Below, in pieces: positions 36,422 through 45,619 of a stretch of DNA of 64,000 bases (the first letter of the stretch is position 1; each line of letters starts with the position of its first letter). Made by a program: the position numbers and the translations under genes. The stretch comes from Rhizorhapis suberifaciens (lineage in GTDB: Bacteria > Pseudomonadota > Alphaproteobacteria > Sphingomonadales > Sphingomonadaceae), in contig NZ_JACHOV010000007.1 in NCBI RefSeq assembly GCF_014200045.1, positions 1 to 64,000 of the forward strand, given 5' to 3'. Under the pieces are notes generated by a model. The model did no database searches and had not been told where the DNA came from. It saw nothing but the letters and a program-made list of their open reading frames with translations.

Positions 36422-38239
36422 TTACCAGCCGCACTGCTTCCCCTTGTTCTGCTGCGTCAACCAAGCCTGCAGCGGCGCGAAATATTCTATCATGGCCTCC
36501 CCCGACATTTCCCGGCTGCCCGTAAATGCCTCCAGCGCATCTGGCCAGGGTTTGGAGGCTCCCATTTCCAGCATTGCGTTCAGCCGGTTTCCGACCTGCT
36601 TGTTGCCATAGAAGGAGCAGCGGTGGAGCGGTCCCTTCCATCCCGCCGCATCGCAGGCGGCCTTGTAGAATTGGAACTGGAGCAGCCTGGCGAGGAAATA
36701 GCGTGTGTAGGGCGTATTGCCGGGAATGTGATATTTCCCGCCGGGGTCAAATGCCGACTCCGGGCGATCCACCGGCGGCTTGATTCCTTGATATTGAAGA
36801 CGAAGCGAAGTCCATGCGTCATTATAGCCTTGCGGCTTGATTGCACCGCTGAACACGCCCCAGCGCCATTTATCGACCAGCAAGCCGAAGGGCAGGAATG
36901 CGATCTTGTCCATCGCCTGCCGCAAAAGAAGGCCGATATCCTTGTCCTCACTGGGAACCTTCGCCCGATCCAGCAAGCCGATCTGCACCAGATAATCGGG
37001 CGTAATCGACAAGGCGACCATGTCGCCGATCGCTTCATGAAAACCGTCGTTCGCGCCGTTGAGGTACAGGAAGGGCTTTTTATTATAGGCCCGCTGGTAA
37101 TAATTATGTCCAAGTTCGTGATGAATGGTGACAAAGTCGTCACCATTGACCTTGGTGCACATCTTGATCCGCAGATCGTCCTTATTATCGATATCCCAGG
37201 CGCTGGCGTGACACACAACCTCGCGGTCCTGAGGCTTCGCAATCATTGATCGTTGCCAGAAGGTCTCCGGCAACGGAGCAAAGCCGAGCGAAGAGAAAAA
37301 GCCCTCTCCGGTTTTCACCATCCTGACCGGATCATAGCCCTTGGCCACCAGCAATTGCGTGGTATCGAAGCCCAGATCGCCTGCACCCTTGGGGGCAACG
37401 ATGTCATAGACATTGCCCCACTCCTGCGCCCACATATTGCCGAGCAGGTCTGCACGGATGGGTCCTGTGTCAGGTTGCACCTTCGCGCCATATTTTTCAT
37501 TCAACTTGCTGCGGGTGTAGCAGTGCAATTCGTCATAAAGCGGCTTGACCTGTTTCCAGAGCTTATCGGTCAGCGCCGCGAACTCATCGGCAGGCATGTC
37601 ATATTGCGACCGCCACATTGCGCCCACATCTTTATAGCCAAGTTCCACAGCGCCCTTATTGGCGATCTCCACCAGGCGCGCATAATCCTGTTTCATCGGC
37701 GCGCCGACATTGTCGTGCCAGCTTACCCACATTTCCTGAAGCTGCGCCGGATTGCGGTTCGTACCCATTTCGGCTTCGATATCGCTGCCGTTGATGGGCT
37801 TGCCATTAAGCGTGCCTTTGCCCTTGCCATAGAAGGATTGCAGCTTGGTAGCGATCTTATTCAGTTCCGCCGCTGCGCCCGAAGTCGTGGGCGCCGGCAG
37901 GACAAGCCCGCCGCGCAGAATGTCCAGCTTTCGCTTCACATCGGGGGACAGTCCCGCCACCTTTTCATATTTCGCCGCCTCAAGAGCGAAGCGCACCGCC
38001 ATTTCGGTTCCTTGCGCACCAAATTTTGCCGCCAGCGCATCGGTGTCATCGGTGATATAGGTGGCGTTGATCCAACTCATTCGGGAAGCATCCACCGAAT
38101 AGTCGAACAGCGCCTTTTCCGCCGTCGCGACGAAGGCCTCGGCCTCAGCGGCTGTGGGCTTGGCGGGCGCGGGAGCGGCCACAACGGGTGCGGAAAGGAG
38201 AGCAGCGGCAAGGGCGGCCAAAGAAACAACGAACTGCAT
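36422..38239 (-). CDS. M2-family peptidyl-dipeptidase (angiotensin-converting-enzyme-like)
   Basis: A 605-residue zinc metallopeptidase with an N-terminal signal peptide (LAALAAALLSAPVVAAPAPA). The zinc motif HHELGHNYYQ (HExxH) lies near residue 370, and NDGFHEAIGDMVALS about 25 residues later provides the third ligand Glu. The helical N-terminal lid (ADAFVATAEKALF-type) is typical of M2. It removes dipeptides from peptide C-termini in the periplasm. It has no obvious operon partner. The length matches bacterial ACE homologues. Confidence 0.92.
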   Translation of the reverse strand: MQFVVSLAALAAALLSAPVVAAPAPAKPTAAEAEAFVATAEKALFDYSVDASRMSWINATYITDDTDALAAKFGAQGTEMAVRFALEAAKYEKVAGLSPDVKRKLDILRGGLVLPAPTTSGAAAELNKIATKLQSFYGKGKGTLNGKPINGSDIEAEMGTNRNPAQLQEMWVSWHDNVGAPMKQDYARLVEIANKGAVELGYKDVGAMWRSQYDMPADEFAALTDKLWKQVKPLYDELHCYTRSKLNEKYGAKVQPDTGPIRADLLGNMWAQEWGNVYDIVAPKGAGDLGFDTTQLLVAKGYDPVRMVKTGEGFFSSLGFAPLPETFWQRSMIAKPQDREVVCHASAWDIDNKDDLRIKMCTKVNGDDFVTIHHELGHNYYQRAYNKKPFLYLNGANDGFHEAIGDMVALSITPDYLVQIGLLDRAKVPSEDKDIGLLLRQAMDKIAFLPFGLLVDKWRWGVFSGAIKPQGYNDAWTSLRLQYQGIKPPVDRPESAFDPGGKYHIPGNTPYTRYFLARLLQFQFYKAACDAAGWKGPLHRCSFYGNKQVGNRLNAMLEMGASKPWPDALEAFTGSREMSGEAMIEYFAPLQAWLTQQNKGKQCGW

Positions 38240-38344
38240 GATTATCGGTCCTTTTCAGCCGAATTGTTCATGAAGGATTAGTGTCAAACGCAGCCAAGGC
38301 GGTCAAGCGAGCATAAGGGCTCGCCGCTTTGGCAGAAATGACAG

Positions 38345-39115
38345 TTAAGCGGCTAGGAAATCCACTATTGCCTGGCCCATTTCCGGCATTGTGACGCAAT
38401 TCATATGGTTGCCGGGAATTTCCTTAAGCTGACCATGAGGCAACAAGTCGGCCAGCGCCACCGGAGAACCATTGTCCCTGTCCTCGCGCCCACAAAGCAC
38501 AAGCGTCTCAGTCTTGATCTTTGCTATTTCCACAGGCTGCACGTCGCCGAACGTGTCCAGCAGCAGCGCCGCCGCAACGGGATCGATCTTCATCGTCTTC
38601 ATGAACTGCACCGCCATCCAGTACGGATCGCCGCGTTCGACACTTGCGCGCCTCTCAATTGCGGTCAAAAAGAAATCCCGGCGCTGGGCCCAGCCGGAAA
38701 GCCCCTCCAGTCCCATTCCGGACAAGATCGCCCGCCCAGGTTGCAGACCCTGCGACAGAAGCTTTGCCGTAGTCCGAGCGCCAAGGGAGAACCCGCCAAT
38801 ATCAAAATCTTCAAGCTTCAGAGAAGCGATCAGCGCCCTGACGTCCTTGATCAGCACATCCTGCGGATAGGCCGCGGCTTCATGGGGTGCCGCGCTTTCG
38901 CCATGTGCACGGAGATCGGGCATGATGACCCGAAATCCAGCTGAGGCTACATGGTGGGCTGTGCCATATTTGATCCAGTTCACATAGGCGCTGGAGAACA
39001 ACCCATGCAGCAGAAGCAACGTACGCCCCTTCCCCATTTCGTGCACGCGCAGTTGCGTTCCATCAAAGGAGCGGAACGAATAACTATGCGGTTCAATCGG
39101 GAAGTTTACCGACAC
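38345..39115 (-). CDS. Alpha/beta hydrolase
   Basis: A 256-residue hydrolase with a complete-looking triad: nucleophile Ser in GGFSLGART, acid in LVLCGREDRDNG and His in PGNHMNCV. LLLHGLFSSAYVNW near the N terminus is the oxyanion HG motif. It starts with GTG inside the end of the GFA-family gene (23-base overlap), so the two are translationally coupled. The substrate is unknown; esterase or thioesterase activity is likely. Confidence 0.87.
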   Translation of the reverse strand: MSVNFPIEPHSYSFRSFDGTQLRVHEMGKGRTLLLLHGLFSSAYVNWIKYGTAHHVASAGFRVIMPDLRAHGESAAPHEAAAYPQDVLIKDVRALIASLKLEDFDIGGFSLGARTTAKLLSQGLQPGRAILSGMGLEGLSGWAQRRDFFLTAIERRASVERGDPYWMAVQFMKTMKIDPVAAALLLDTFGDVQPVEIAKIKTETLVLCGREDRDNGSPVALADLLPHGQLKEIPGNHMNCVTMPEMGQAIVDFLAA

Positions 39116-39539
39116 TCTTCATCCACCGTTCGACAAGGGCCTCATTTTCATCACACCGGTAGCGCGGGAGGTTGGTCGTGTCGAGCCATGCCTCATGCAT
39201 ACTTTCAGCCCCGAAATGATGCACCGGACGGAAATAGCCCGGCTCATCGAAGCTGCCCACTGTCAGATCGACATTGGGTCCTTCCAGAAAAGCAAAGCCC
39301 AGCGGGGTGCCGCAATGTGAACAAAAGGGTCGCCGCGCGATGGGGGAGCTTTGATACCAATCGGGCCCCTCGCCTTCCCATGTGACGGCGGATCGCGGTA
39401 CATTCTTGAACGCTATGGAGACAGCGCCGGTCGCCTGCTGACACATTCGGCAATGACAAAGATAGGCCTCTTCATGCTCTACCTCCGCAACATAGCGTAC
39501 GCGGCCGCATTGGCACCCGCCCATCATTTTCTTGGCCAT
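39093..39539 (-). CDS. GFA-family zinc protein
   Basis: A 148-residue member of the glutathione-dependent formaldehyde-activating enzyme (Mss4-like) family. The zinc ligands are visible in CQCGRVRY, CHCRMCQQ and CSHCGTPLGF. Despite the family name, most members have no proven formaldehyde activity. It overlaps the downstream alpha/beta hydrolase gene and is divergent from the marR-emrAB operon. Confidence 0.88.
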   Translation of the reverse strand: MAKKMMGGCQCGRVRYVAEVEHEEAYLCHCRMCQQATGAVSIAFKNVPRSAVTWEGEGPDWYQSSPIARRPFCSHCGTPLGFAFLEGPNVDLTVGSFDEPGYFRPVHHFGAESMHEAWLDTTNLPRYRCDENEALVERWMKSVGKLPD

Positions 39540-39617
39540 AACCGCCTCCTCGACTCCGCTGCCGGAAGTCCAGAATCATCCTTATAATACCGAAATTCAA
39601 GAAAGCCCTTTTCCATT

Positions 39618-39645
39618 GCATATAATGAGTATAGTTATTATATGC
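39618..39645 (+). promoter_or_regulatory. Palindromic MarR operator with -10 box, overlapping the marR start
   Basis: GCATATAAT (39618-39626) and ATTATATGC (39637-39645) are perfect inverted repeats ten bases apart. The left arm contains a consensus -10 element TATAAT (39621-39626), and the right arm contains the marR start ATG at 39642. A regulator bound here would block RNA polymerase, so autorepression of marR-emrA-emrB is expected. Confidence 0.75.
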
Positions 39646-40097
39646 CGAGTATGAAGGAAGGATTTGGATATTTGTTCGGCGACATCGGGCGGCTCATGCG
39701 TCGCCGTTTTGATGAGATGTCGCGTGATCTTGGAGTGACCAGCGCACAGTGGCGGGTCTTGTTAACGGTCGGCCGAAATCCCGGGGTGAATCAAGGCGCG
39801 CTTGCGGAACATCTTGAGGTCGAACCCATTACCACTTGCCGTATGGTTGATCGACTTGAACAGGCAGGGTTGGTGGAACGGCGTTCGGATCCCAAGGACC
39901 GGCGAGCGTGGCAACTCTTTCTCACCGAAAATGCGATTCCCCTGGTTGATCGGCTAAAGGAACGGGGCAATCAGCTTGAGGCGCGTGCCCTGGAAGGTCT
40001 TGACCAGAAAAGCATTGATGCCTTGAACGCTCATCTCCAGATCATCCGGAGCAATCTGTCCTCCACAACCGACAGACGAGAGGCAAACCATGGCTGA
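39642..40097 (+). CDS. MarR-family transcriptional regulator
   Basis: A 151-residue winged-helix repressor: VTSAQWRVLLTVGRNPGVNQ and LAEHLEVEPITTCRMVDRLE form the helix-turn-helix and recognition helix, and SDPKDRRAWQLFLTE is the wing. There is no ribosome-binding site and the -10 box lies only 15 bases upstream, so the mRNA is probably leaderless or nearly so. A second ATG at 39651 is possible. It overlaps emrA by eight bases and probably represses the efflux operon until a drug binds. Confidence 0.9.
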   Translation: MPSMKEGFGYLFGDIGRLMRRRFDEMSRDLGVTSAQWRVLLTVGRNPGVNQGALAEHLEVEPITTCRMVDRLEQAGLVERRSDPKDRRAWQLFLTENAIPLVDRLKERGNQLEARALEGLDQKSIDALNAHLQIIRSNLSSTTDRREANHG

Positions 40098-41175
40098 AGC
40101 GGATCGGCAGATCGGTGTTCGCCGCTCCGAAGCGTTGCCTGCGCCCAAAATGGTCGAGGAAAAGCCGGCGACATCGCCCTGGCGCGCGCGGATTATGATC
40201 CTTTCAGTGCCGTTGCTTCTGGTATTAGTCGGAGGATATTTCTGGCTGACTTCAGGCCGCTATGTCAGCACGGACAACGCCTATGTTCAACAGGACAAGG
40301 TGGCGATCAGCAGCGATGTATCAGGGCGGATCGTCAACGTCTATGTGAAGGAAAACCAGCAGATCAGGGCGGGCGATATATTGTTCCGCATCGATCCAGA
40401 ACCCTATCAAGTCGCCCTGGCACAGGCCAATGCCGCCATTGCTTCAGCGCAGGTTGAGCTGAAGAAGCTGCATAGCGATTTCAGCGCCACGAGCGTCGAT
40501 ATCTCCGGTGCACGAGAAGATATCGCCTATGCGCAGGAGGAATTTGCCCGGCAACGGGCCCTGATGGCGCAAGGCTTTACGACACGCGCCCGTCTTCAGG
40601 ATGCGGAACATGCGCTACAACAGGCGCGCGAGGAATGGCGCACCGCTCAAGCCGAAGCAAGCAAGGCCAGTGCGGCGCTTGCCACCGGCGCCGCGGTTCC
40701 CGGTGAGAATCCCGCCATCGCCGCAGCGCGGGCACAGCGAGACAAGGCCGCCCTGGATCTTTCACGAACCATAGTGCGCGCGCCAGTCTCCGGCCGCATC
40801 AGTCAGGCGGACCGGCTGCAGGTTGGCCAGATGATGGTAACGGCTCTGCCTGCCGTCAGCATCGTAGCCGACGACCGCAGTTGGGTTGAAGCCAATTTCA
40901 AGGAAACCCAGCTCGACAAGATGCGGCCGGGCCAGCCTGCGGAGGTAAAGCTGGACGCTTATCCGGGGCTTAAGCTCAAAGGCCATGTGCAAAGCATCGG
41001 TGCCGGCACTGGGTCAGAGTTCTCGGTGCTCCCGGCGCAGAATGCCAACGGCAACTGGGTTAAGGTGACCCAACGCATTCCGGTGCGTGTAGCTATTGAC
41101 GACAAGGCCAGCCGCCGGCTGGTTGCGGGCATGAGCGCCGAGGTGAAAATCGATGTCCGCAACGACGGGGACTGA
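40090..41175 (+). CDS. emrA: HlyD/EmrA-family membrane fusion protein
   Basis: A 361-residue periplasmic adaptor. One N-terminal membrane helix (IMILSVPLLLVLVGGYFWLT, about 34-53), a biotinyl-lipoyl-like domain starting ISSDVSGRIVNVYVKENQQI, a coiled-coil hairpin (~110-210) and a beta-barrel region with VRAPVSGRISQ. It connects the EmrB-type pump to an outer-membrane channel. It overlaps both marR and the pump gene. Its gene symbol reflects family and context, not a proven substrate. Confidence 0.88.
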   Translation: MAEADRQIGVRRSEALPAPKMVEEKPATSPWRARIMILSVPLLLVLVGGYFWLTSGRYVSTDNAYVQQDKVAISSDVSGRIVNVYVKENQQIRAGDILFRIDPEPYQVALAQANAAIASAQVELKKLHSDFSATSVDISGAREDIAYAQEEFARQRALMAQGFTTRARLQDAEHALQQAREEWRTAQAEASKASAALATGAAVPGENPAIAAARAQRDKAALDLSRTIVRAPVSGRISQADRLQVGQMMVTALPAVSIVADDRSWVEANFKETQLDKMRPGQPAEVKLDAYPGLKLKGHVQSIGAGTGSEFSVLPAQNANGNWVKVTQRIPVRVAIDDKASRRLVAGMSAEVKIDVRNDGD

Positions 41176-42727
41176 GGAAAAGACTGGGGGAGGCGGCAAG
41201 GCCACACTCGTGGTCCGGCATAGGGGTTTGCTCACGCTGGCCGTGATGGCCGGTACGGTGATGCAGATCCTCGACACCACCATAGCCAACGTCGCCCTAC
41301 CACATATGCAGGCTTCATTGGGAGCCACTCAGGAAACCATTACTTGGGTGCTAACCAGCTATATCATCGCCTCGGCAGTGGCCATCCCCATTACAGGTTG
41401 GCTTGCCGACCGCGTCGGATTGCGGCGGCTATTTCTGTTTTCAGTCGGCCTTTTCGTTGTCGCCTCCATGCTATGCGGCATATCCACCAGCCTAACTGAG
41501 ATGGTGATCTTTCGCCTGTTCCAAGGCATCGCTGGCGCCTTTATCGCTCCGCTGGCGCAAACCATCATGTTGGACATCAACCCGCCGGAGCAGCACGGCA
41601 AGGCAATGTCTATCTATGGCATGGGGATCATGATCGGTCCCGTCATGGGCCCGATATTGGGCGGCTGGCTGACGGAAAATTTTTCCTGGCGCTGGGTTTT
41701 CTACGTTAACCTGCCGGTGGGTCTGCTTTGTCTGATCCTGCTCTGGGCGCTTCTTCCCGCTCGGCCTGTGACCAAGCGAAGCTTCGACCTGTTTGGCTTT
41801 GCTTTGCTGGCCGTGGCGTTAGGCGCTCTTCAGCTCATGCTCGATCGCGGCGTTCATCTAAGCTGGTTCGATTCGACGGAAGTATGGATCGAGGCAGGTA
41901 TAGCCGCAGCAGCCTTTTGGATGTTCATCATCCACCTGGCGACGGGGCGTAATCCAATCTTCCGCCCAGCGATGTTGGCCGATCGTAATCTTTTAACCGG
42001 AACGTTGTTTTTGTTTATCATTGGTCTCGTGGCGCTAGCGAGCATGGCGCTGTTGCCCCCGATGTTGCAGGGAATTTACAACTACCCGGTCCTGGACACG
42101 GGCCTGTTGCTGGCGACACGGGGATTGGGTGTTTTCGTCACCATGGCGATCGCAGGGCGAGTCCTTGGAAAAGTGGACACACGCCTACTCGCGCTCATTG
42201 GCTTCCTTTTGCTGGCGGTTTCGCTTTATTCAATGACGGGTTGGTCGCTGAACATGGACTGGAAACCGATTGTGACGAGCGGCATTATTCAGGGGCTCGG
42301 CTTGGGCTTTCTCTTCGTGCCGATCAATGTGATGGCCTTTGCGACGCTTCCGTCGCAATATAGGACCGAGGCGGCGGGCCTGCTTAATCTCACTCGAAAC
42401 ATGGGCTCGTCGATCGGCATCTCCATCGTCACCGCATTGTTAGCCCGAAATTTGCAGATCAGCCATTCCGATCTTGCTAGCCACGTCACCCAGTTCAACT
42501 TGCCGGTCGATCCAAATATGGCTCTGCGCGGCGGGGAATCGGGGGACGCGTTGATGACCATGATCGATCTGGAGATTGGCCGCCAAGCTGCAATGATCGC
42601 TTATTTGGATGATTTCTCGTTCATGATGTGGGCCTCCATTGCGGCTATTCCGCTCATCCTCCTGCTGCGCGCGCCCAAGCCGAAGCAAGGCGGAGAGGAG
42701 GAAGATCTGCATTTCGCCATGGAATAG
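41153..42727 (+). CDS. emrB: DHA2-family multidrug efflux MFS transporter
   Basis: A 524-residue drug:proton antiporter with 14 predicted helices. Motif ILDTTIANVALPHMQ in helix 1, WLADRVGLRRLFLFSVG (motif A) and GPVMGPILGGWLTENFSWRW (motif C region) are those of the EmrB/QacA branch. It works with the EmrA-like protein, whose gene it overlaps by 23 bases. Repression by the upstream MarR is inferred from the operator. The exported compounds are unknown. Confidence 0.92.
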   Translation: MSATTGTEEKTGGGGKATLVVRHRGLLTLAVMAGTVMQILDTTIANVALPHMQASLGATQETITWVLTSYIIASAVAIPITGWLADRVGLRRLFLFSVGLFVVASMLCGISTSLTEMVIFRLFQGIAGAFIAPLAQTIMLDINPPEQHGKAMSIYGMGIMIGPVMGPILGGWLTENFSWRWVFYVNLPVGLLCLILLWALLPARPVTKRSFDLFGFALLAVALGALQLMLDRGVHLSWFDSTEVWIEAGIAAAAFWMFIIHLATGRNPIFRPAMLADRNLLTGTLFLFIIGLVALASMALLPPMLQGIYNYPVLDTGLLLATRGLGVFVTMAIAGRVLGKVDTRLLALIGFLLLAVSLYSMTGWSLNMDWKPIVTSGIIQGLGLGFLFVPINVMAFATLPSQYRTEAAGLLNLTRNMGSSIGISIVTALLARNLQISHSDLASHVTQFNLPVDPNMALRGGESGDALMTMIDLEIGRQAAMIAYLDDFSFMMWASIAAIPLILLLRAPKPKQGGEEEDLHFAME

Positions 42728-42769
42728 CGAAGAAGGCCGATGCTAATGCACCGGCCCTCCATTCAGCTT

Positions 42770-43795
42770 TCAAGCCTTTTTAAGATGCCGTCGGCCAAGC
42801 AGCTCTGCAATCTGCACGGCATTGAGCGCCGCGCCCTTGCGAAGATTGTCCGACACGCACCAGAGGGCCAGGCCGTTTTCCACCGTGGGATCCTCGCGAA
42901 CGCGGCTGATATAAGTGGCGCTGTCGCCGACGCATTCGACGGGCGTCACATAGCCGCCGTCCTCGCGCTTGTCGACAAGCATGATGCCAGGGGCCTCACG
43001 CAGGATGGACTGCGCCTTGGCCGCTGAAATCTCGTTTTCAAATTCGATATTGATCGCTTCGGAATGACCGACGAACACCGGCACGCGCACGCAGGTGGCG
43101 TTCAGCTTGATCGCCGGGTCGAGGATCTTCTTAGTCTCGACCACCATTTTCCATTCTTCCTTGGTCGAACCGTCGTCCAGGAAAACGTCGATATGAGGAA
43201 TGACATTGAAGGCAATCTGCTTGGTGAACTTCTTTGCTTCCGCCGGGTCGCCGACGAAGATGTTGCGTGATTGTTCGAACAATTCGTCCATGCCGGCCTT
43301 GCCCGCGCCGGAAACGGACTGATAAGTCGATACGACGACGCGCTTGATCTTCGCATAGTCATGCAGCGGCTTAAGCGCCACGACCATCTGTGCGGTTGAG
43401 CAGTTCGGATTGGCGATGATGTTGCGCTTCTTATAATCGTCAATAGCCTCGGGGTTCACTTCCGGTACGATGAGGGGAATGTCCGGATCCATGCGGTAAA
43501 GCGAGCTGTTGTCGATGACGACGCAACCCGCCGCAGCCGCCTTGGGCGCATAGATTTTGGTCGGCCCGGAACCGGCGGCGAAAAGCGCCATGTCCCAACC
43601 TGCAAAATCGAAATGCTCGATATTCCTGACCTTCAGCTTGCGGCCGGTTTCGCCATATTCGATTTCCATGCCAGTCGAGCGCGGCGAAGCCACGGCGGCG
43701 ATTTCGTCAGCCGGAAATTCGCGCTCAGCAAGGATGTTCAGCATTTCGCGGCCCACATTGCCCGTGGCGCCTACGACGACTACGCGATAACCCAT
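42770..43795 (-). CDS. asd: Aspartate-semialdehyde dehydrogenase
   Basis: A 341-residue Asd, the enzyme that reduces aspartyl phosphate to aspartate semialdehyde on the way to lysine, methionine, threonine and diaminopimelate. VVVGATGNVGREML is the NADP motif, NPNCSTAQMVVAL holds the catalytic Cys, and VPVFVGHSEAINIEFE holds the catalytic His. The start at 43795 has AGGGAA upstream; an open frame 30 codons longer runs into a repeat and is rejected. It converges with the efflux pump gene. Confidence 0.95.
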   Translation of the reverse strand: MGYRVVVVGATGNVGREMLNILAEREFPADEIAAVASPRSTGMEIEYGETGRKLKVRNIEHFDFAGWDMALFAAGSGPTKIYAPKAAAAGCVVIDNSSLYRMDPDIPLIVPEVNPEAIDDYKKRNIIANPNCSTAQMVVALKPLHDYAKIKRVVVSTYQSVSGAGKAGMDELFEQSRNIFVGDPAEAKKFTKQIAFNVIPHIDVFLDDGSTKEEWKMVVETKKILDPAIKLNATCVRVPVFVGHSEAINIEFENEISAAKAQSILREAPGIMLVDKREDGGYVTPVECVGDSATYISRVREDPTVENGLALWCVSDNLRKGAALNAVQIAELLGRRHLKKA

Positions 43796-43839
43796 TTCCT
43801 GTGTTCCCTTCGATTGTTCAACAGCGCCACACCCCTTTA

Positions 43840-43928
43840 TGTCATCCCCGCGAAAGCCGGGCCCCATCTCCCGACGTTCCGCCAAGCGGCCGGTTCCGGA
43901 AGTGAGTTCCCGCCTTCGCGGGAATGAC
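43840..43928. repeat. REP-like palindromic element
   Basis: GTCATCCCCGCGAAAGCCGG at the left and TTCCCGCCTTCGCGGGAATGAC (split as TTCCCGCC and TTCGCGGGAATGAC) at the right form an inverted pair about 88 bases across, between asd and the rplS terminator. The CCCGCGAAGGCGGG core recurs near 55740 and in degenerate form near 54250 and 30535, so it is a dispersed repeat. Confidence 0.65.
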
Positions 43929-43953
43929 GGGTTAATGGCCTTGATTTGATATA

Positions 43954-43990
43954 AAAAACAGCCGGCTCCCTGCTGGGCACCGGCTGTTTT
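43954..43990 (-). terminator. Intrinsic terminator of the rplS operon
   Basis: A stem of ACAGCCGG/CCGGCTGT, extended by A-T pairs, is followed on the minus strand by TTTTTT. It lies about 40 bases past the rplS stop. The symmetric A and T tracts would also allow termination from the other strand. Confidence 0.82.
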
Positions 43991-44029
43991 CTAAAACCTG
44001 TTTTGGGGTTTGGTGGAGCTATCTCCGCC

Positions 44030-44413
44030 TTATTCCCCGGTTTCCTTCGGCCGGTTGTCCCTGCGCTCCGCAATACGCGCACTTTTACCGGTGCGGCCAC
44101 GGAGGTAGTAAAGTTTCGCCCGCCGCACGACACCGCGACGGACGACGGTAATCGAATCGATATTGGGCGAATAAAGTGGAAAGACGCGCTCTACGCCTTC
44201 ACCAAAGCTGATCTTGCGAACGGTGAAATTGCTGCCCATGCCCTTGTTGGAGCGAGCGATGCAGACGCCTTCATAATTCTGTACGCGGGTACGCTCGCCT
44301 TCGACGACGCGCACGCCGACGCGCAGGGTATCACCCGCGCGGAAGTCCGGAATGGACTTGCTGGACTTGAATGCCTCGATGGCCTCGGCCTCAAGTGTCT
44401 GGATGAGGTTCAT
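44030..44413 (-). CDS. rplS: 50S ribosomal protein L19
   Basis: A 127-residue L19 located at the 30S-50S interface. [35 protein letters not shown] and [15 protein letters not shown] are conserved, and [19 protein letters not shown] ends the core. A ~12-residue charged tail follows. The ATG overlaps the trmD stop (ATGA). It is the last gene of the ffh-rpsP-rimM-trmD-rplS series, followed by a terminator. Confidence 0.97.
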   Translation of the reverse strand: MNLIQTLEAEAIEAFKSSKSIPDFRAGDTLRVGVRVVEGERTRVQNYEGVCIARSNKGMGSNFTVRKISFGEGVERVFPLYSPNIDSITVVRRGVVRRAKLYYLRGRTGKSARIAERRDNRPKETGE

Positions 44414-45156
44414 GACCCATCTTCCTTCTTTTTTCGTCGCGCGCCAGAGGGCGACTGGTCCCGAGCACTGACATAGCGCTCCCAAAGGTCCGGCCGCCGT
44501 AACCGTGTATCATCCTCCGCCCTTTGTTTCCGCCAGGCGGCGATTTTCGCGTGATCCCCCGATCGCAACACTTCAGGGATCGCGCGCCCCTCCCACAATT
44601 GAGGACGGGTATAATGCGGATATTCGAGAAGCCCCGCTTCGAAGCTCTCTTCATCCCCACTAGAAGCCGCGCCCATTACCCCGGGGAGCAAGCGAATGCA
44701 AGCGTCAATCAGCACGATTGCCGCGGTTTCTCCGCCTGAAAGAATATAGTCGCCGATGGAAACGGGCTCGATGGCGCGAGCCTCGAAAAGCCGCTCGTCG
44801 ATACCTTCGAAACGGCCGCACAGGATGGTGAGGCCGGGACCGGATGCGAGCTGCCGGACGCGCTCCTGCGTTAGGGGGGCGCCACGCGGCGTCATAGCAA
44901 GAACGGGGGCTTGCGGCTGGCGTGCTATGGCATGATCCACGGCGGCAGCAAGCACGTCCGCGCGCATCACCATGCCTGCCCCGCCGCCTGCGGGGGTGTC
45001 ATCGACGGAACGGTGCTTGTCGGTCGCGAAGTCGCGAATTTGGATGGGATCGCAGGACCACGTCCCCTCTGCGAGGGCACGCCCGGCGAGGGATTGGCCG
45101 AGCGGACCGGGGAACATTTCCGGGTAGAGGGTGAGGATCTGGGCGGTGAAGGTCAT
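44410..45156 (-). CDS. trmD: tRNA (guanine-N1)-methyltransferase
   Basis: A 248-residue SPOUT methyltransferase that makes m1G37 in t[31 protein letters not shown] and [19 protein letters not shown] form the knotted SAM site. The start at 45156 overlaps the stop of a small upstream ORF (ATGA), and its own stop overlaps rplS (ATGA). An ATG four codons earlier is possible but less usual for the family, which begins with F.A.ILTLYPE. Confidence 0.95.
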   Translation of the reverse strand: MTFTAQILTLYPEMFPGPLGQSLAGRALAEGTWSCDPIQIRDFATDKHRSVDDTPAGGGAGMVMRADVLAAAVDHAIARQPQAPVLAMTPRGAPLTQERVRQLASGPGLTILCGRFEGIDERLFEARAIEPVSIGDYILSGGETAAIVLIDACIRLLPGVMGAASSGDEESFEAGLLEYPHYTRPQLWEGRAIPEVLRSGDHAKIAAWRKQRAEDDTRLRRPDLWERYVSARDQSPSGARRKKKEDGS

Positions 45157-45236
45157 GAAGACCGCCATCCCAAGGACGCTATCACCATGGGTGCAAGCCC
45201 CATCGCCAGCACCAAAACCACCGGAAAAAGATCCAT
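45153..45236 (-). CDS. 27-residue hydrophobic small ORF between vapC and trmD
   Basis: This ORF encodes [20 protein letters not shown] then SLGWRSS, a short hydrophobic segment that could be one membrane helix. Its ATG overlaps the vapC stop as TGATG, and its stop overlaps the trmD start as ATGA, so ribosomes finishing vapC could reinitiate here and then on trmD. There is no separate ribosome site. It may be a coupling peptide, a small membrane protein or a chance frame; no family is recognised. Confidence 0.4.
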   Translation of the reverse strand: MDLFPVVLVLAMGLAPMVIASLGWRSS

Positions 45237-45619
45237 CAGTTTGTCCAGTTCTCTACCTTGAGCCCCGGCACATCGGCAAAATCGTCTTCGTTGTTCGTCA
45301 CCACCACCAAACCAAGCGAGAGCGCATGGGCAGCGATCAGGCGATCAAAACTGCCCCGCTTGAATGGAATGTCGCGATAGCAAAGCGCCGCAGCCCTGCT
45401 AAATTCCTGAACGCCAAAAAAATCGAAGAAGCGCTCGGCTTTTTCAATCTTATCGGCCTCTAAAGCCGGAATGCCTCGCATGACCTCGGCATAGCTGATG
45501 CTGGATATGACGATTTCACCTGGGGTGCAGCGCTCGATTTGGTCCCGGAGAGAACTACCCCCACCTTCCAGCACATAAATGCAGATATTGGAGTCTAGCA
45601 AATAAACTGGGTCAGCCAC
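45236..45619 (-). CDS. vapC: PIN-domain toxin (VapC family)
   Basis: A 127-residue PIN-domain ribonuclease toxin. The acidic metal-site residues are visible: Asp in [10 protein letters not shown], Glu in [11 protein letters not shown], Asp in [10 protein letters not shown] and Asp in [11 protein letters not shown]. VapC toxins cleave tRNA or rRNA. It starts with GTG overlapping the vapB coding end (eight-base overlap), typical of the pair. The location inside the rimM-trmD gap is unusual. Confidence 0.9.
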   Translation of the reverse strand: MADPVYLLDSNICIYVLEGGGSSLRDQIERCTPGEIVISSISYAEVMRGIPALEADKIEKAERFFDFFGVQEFSRAAALCYRDIPFKRGSFDRLIAAHALSLGLVVVTNNEDDFADVPGLKVENWTN

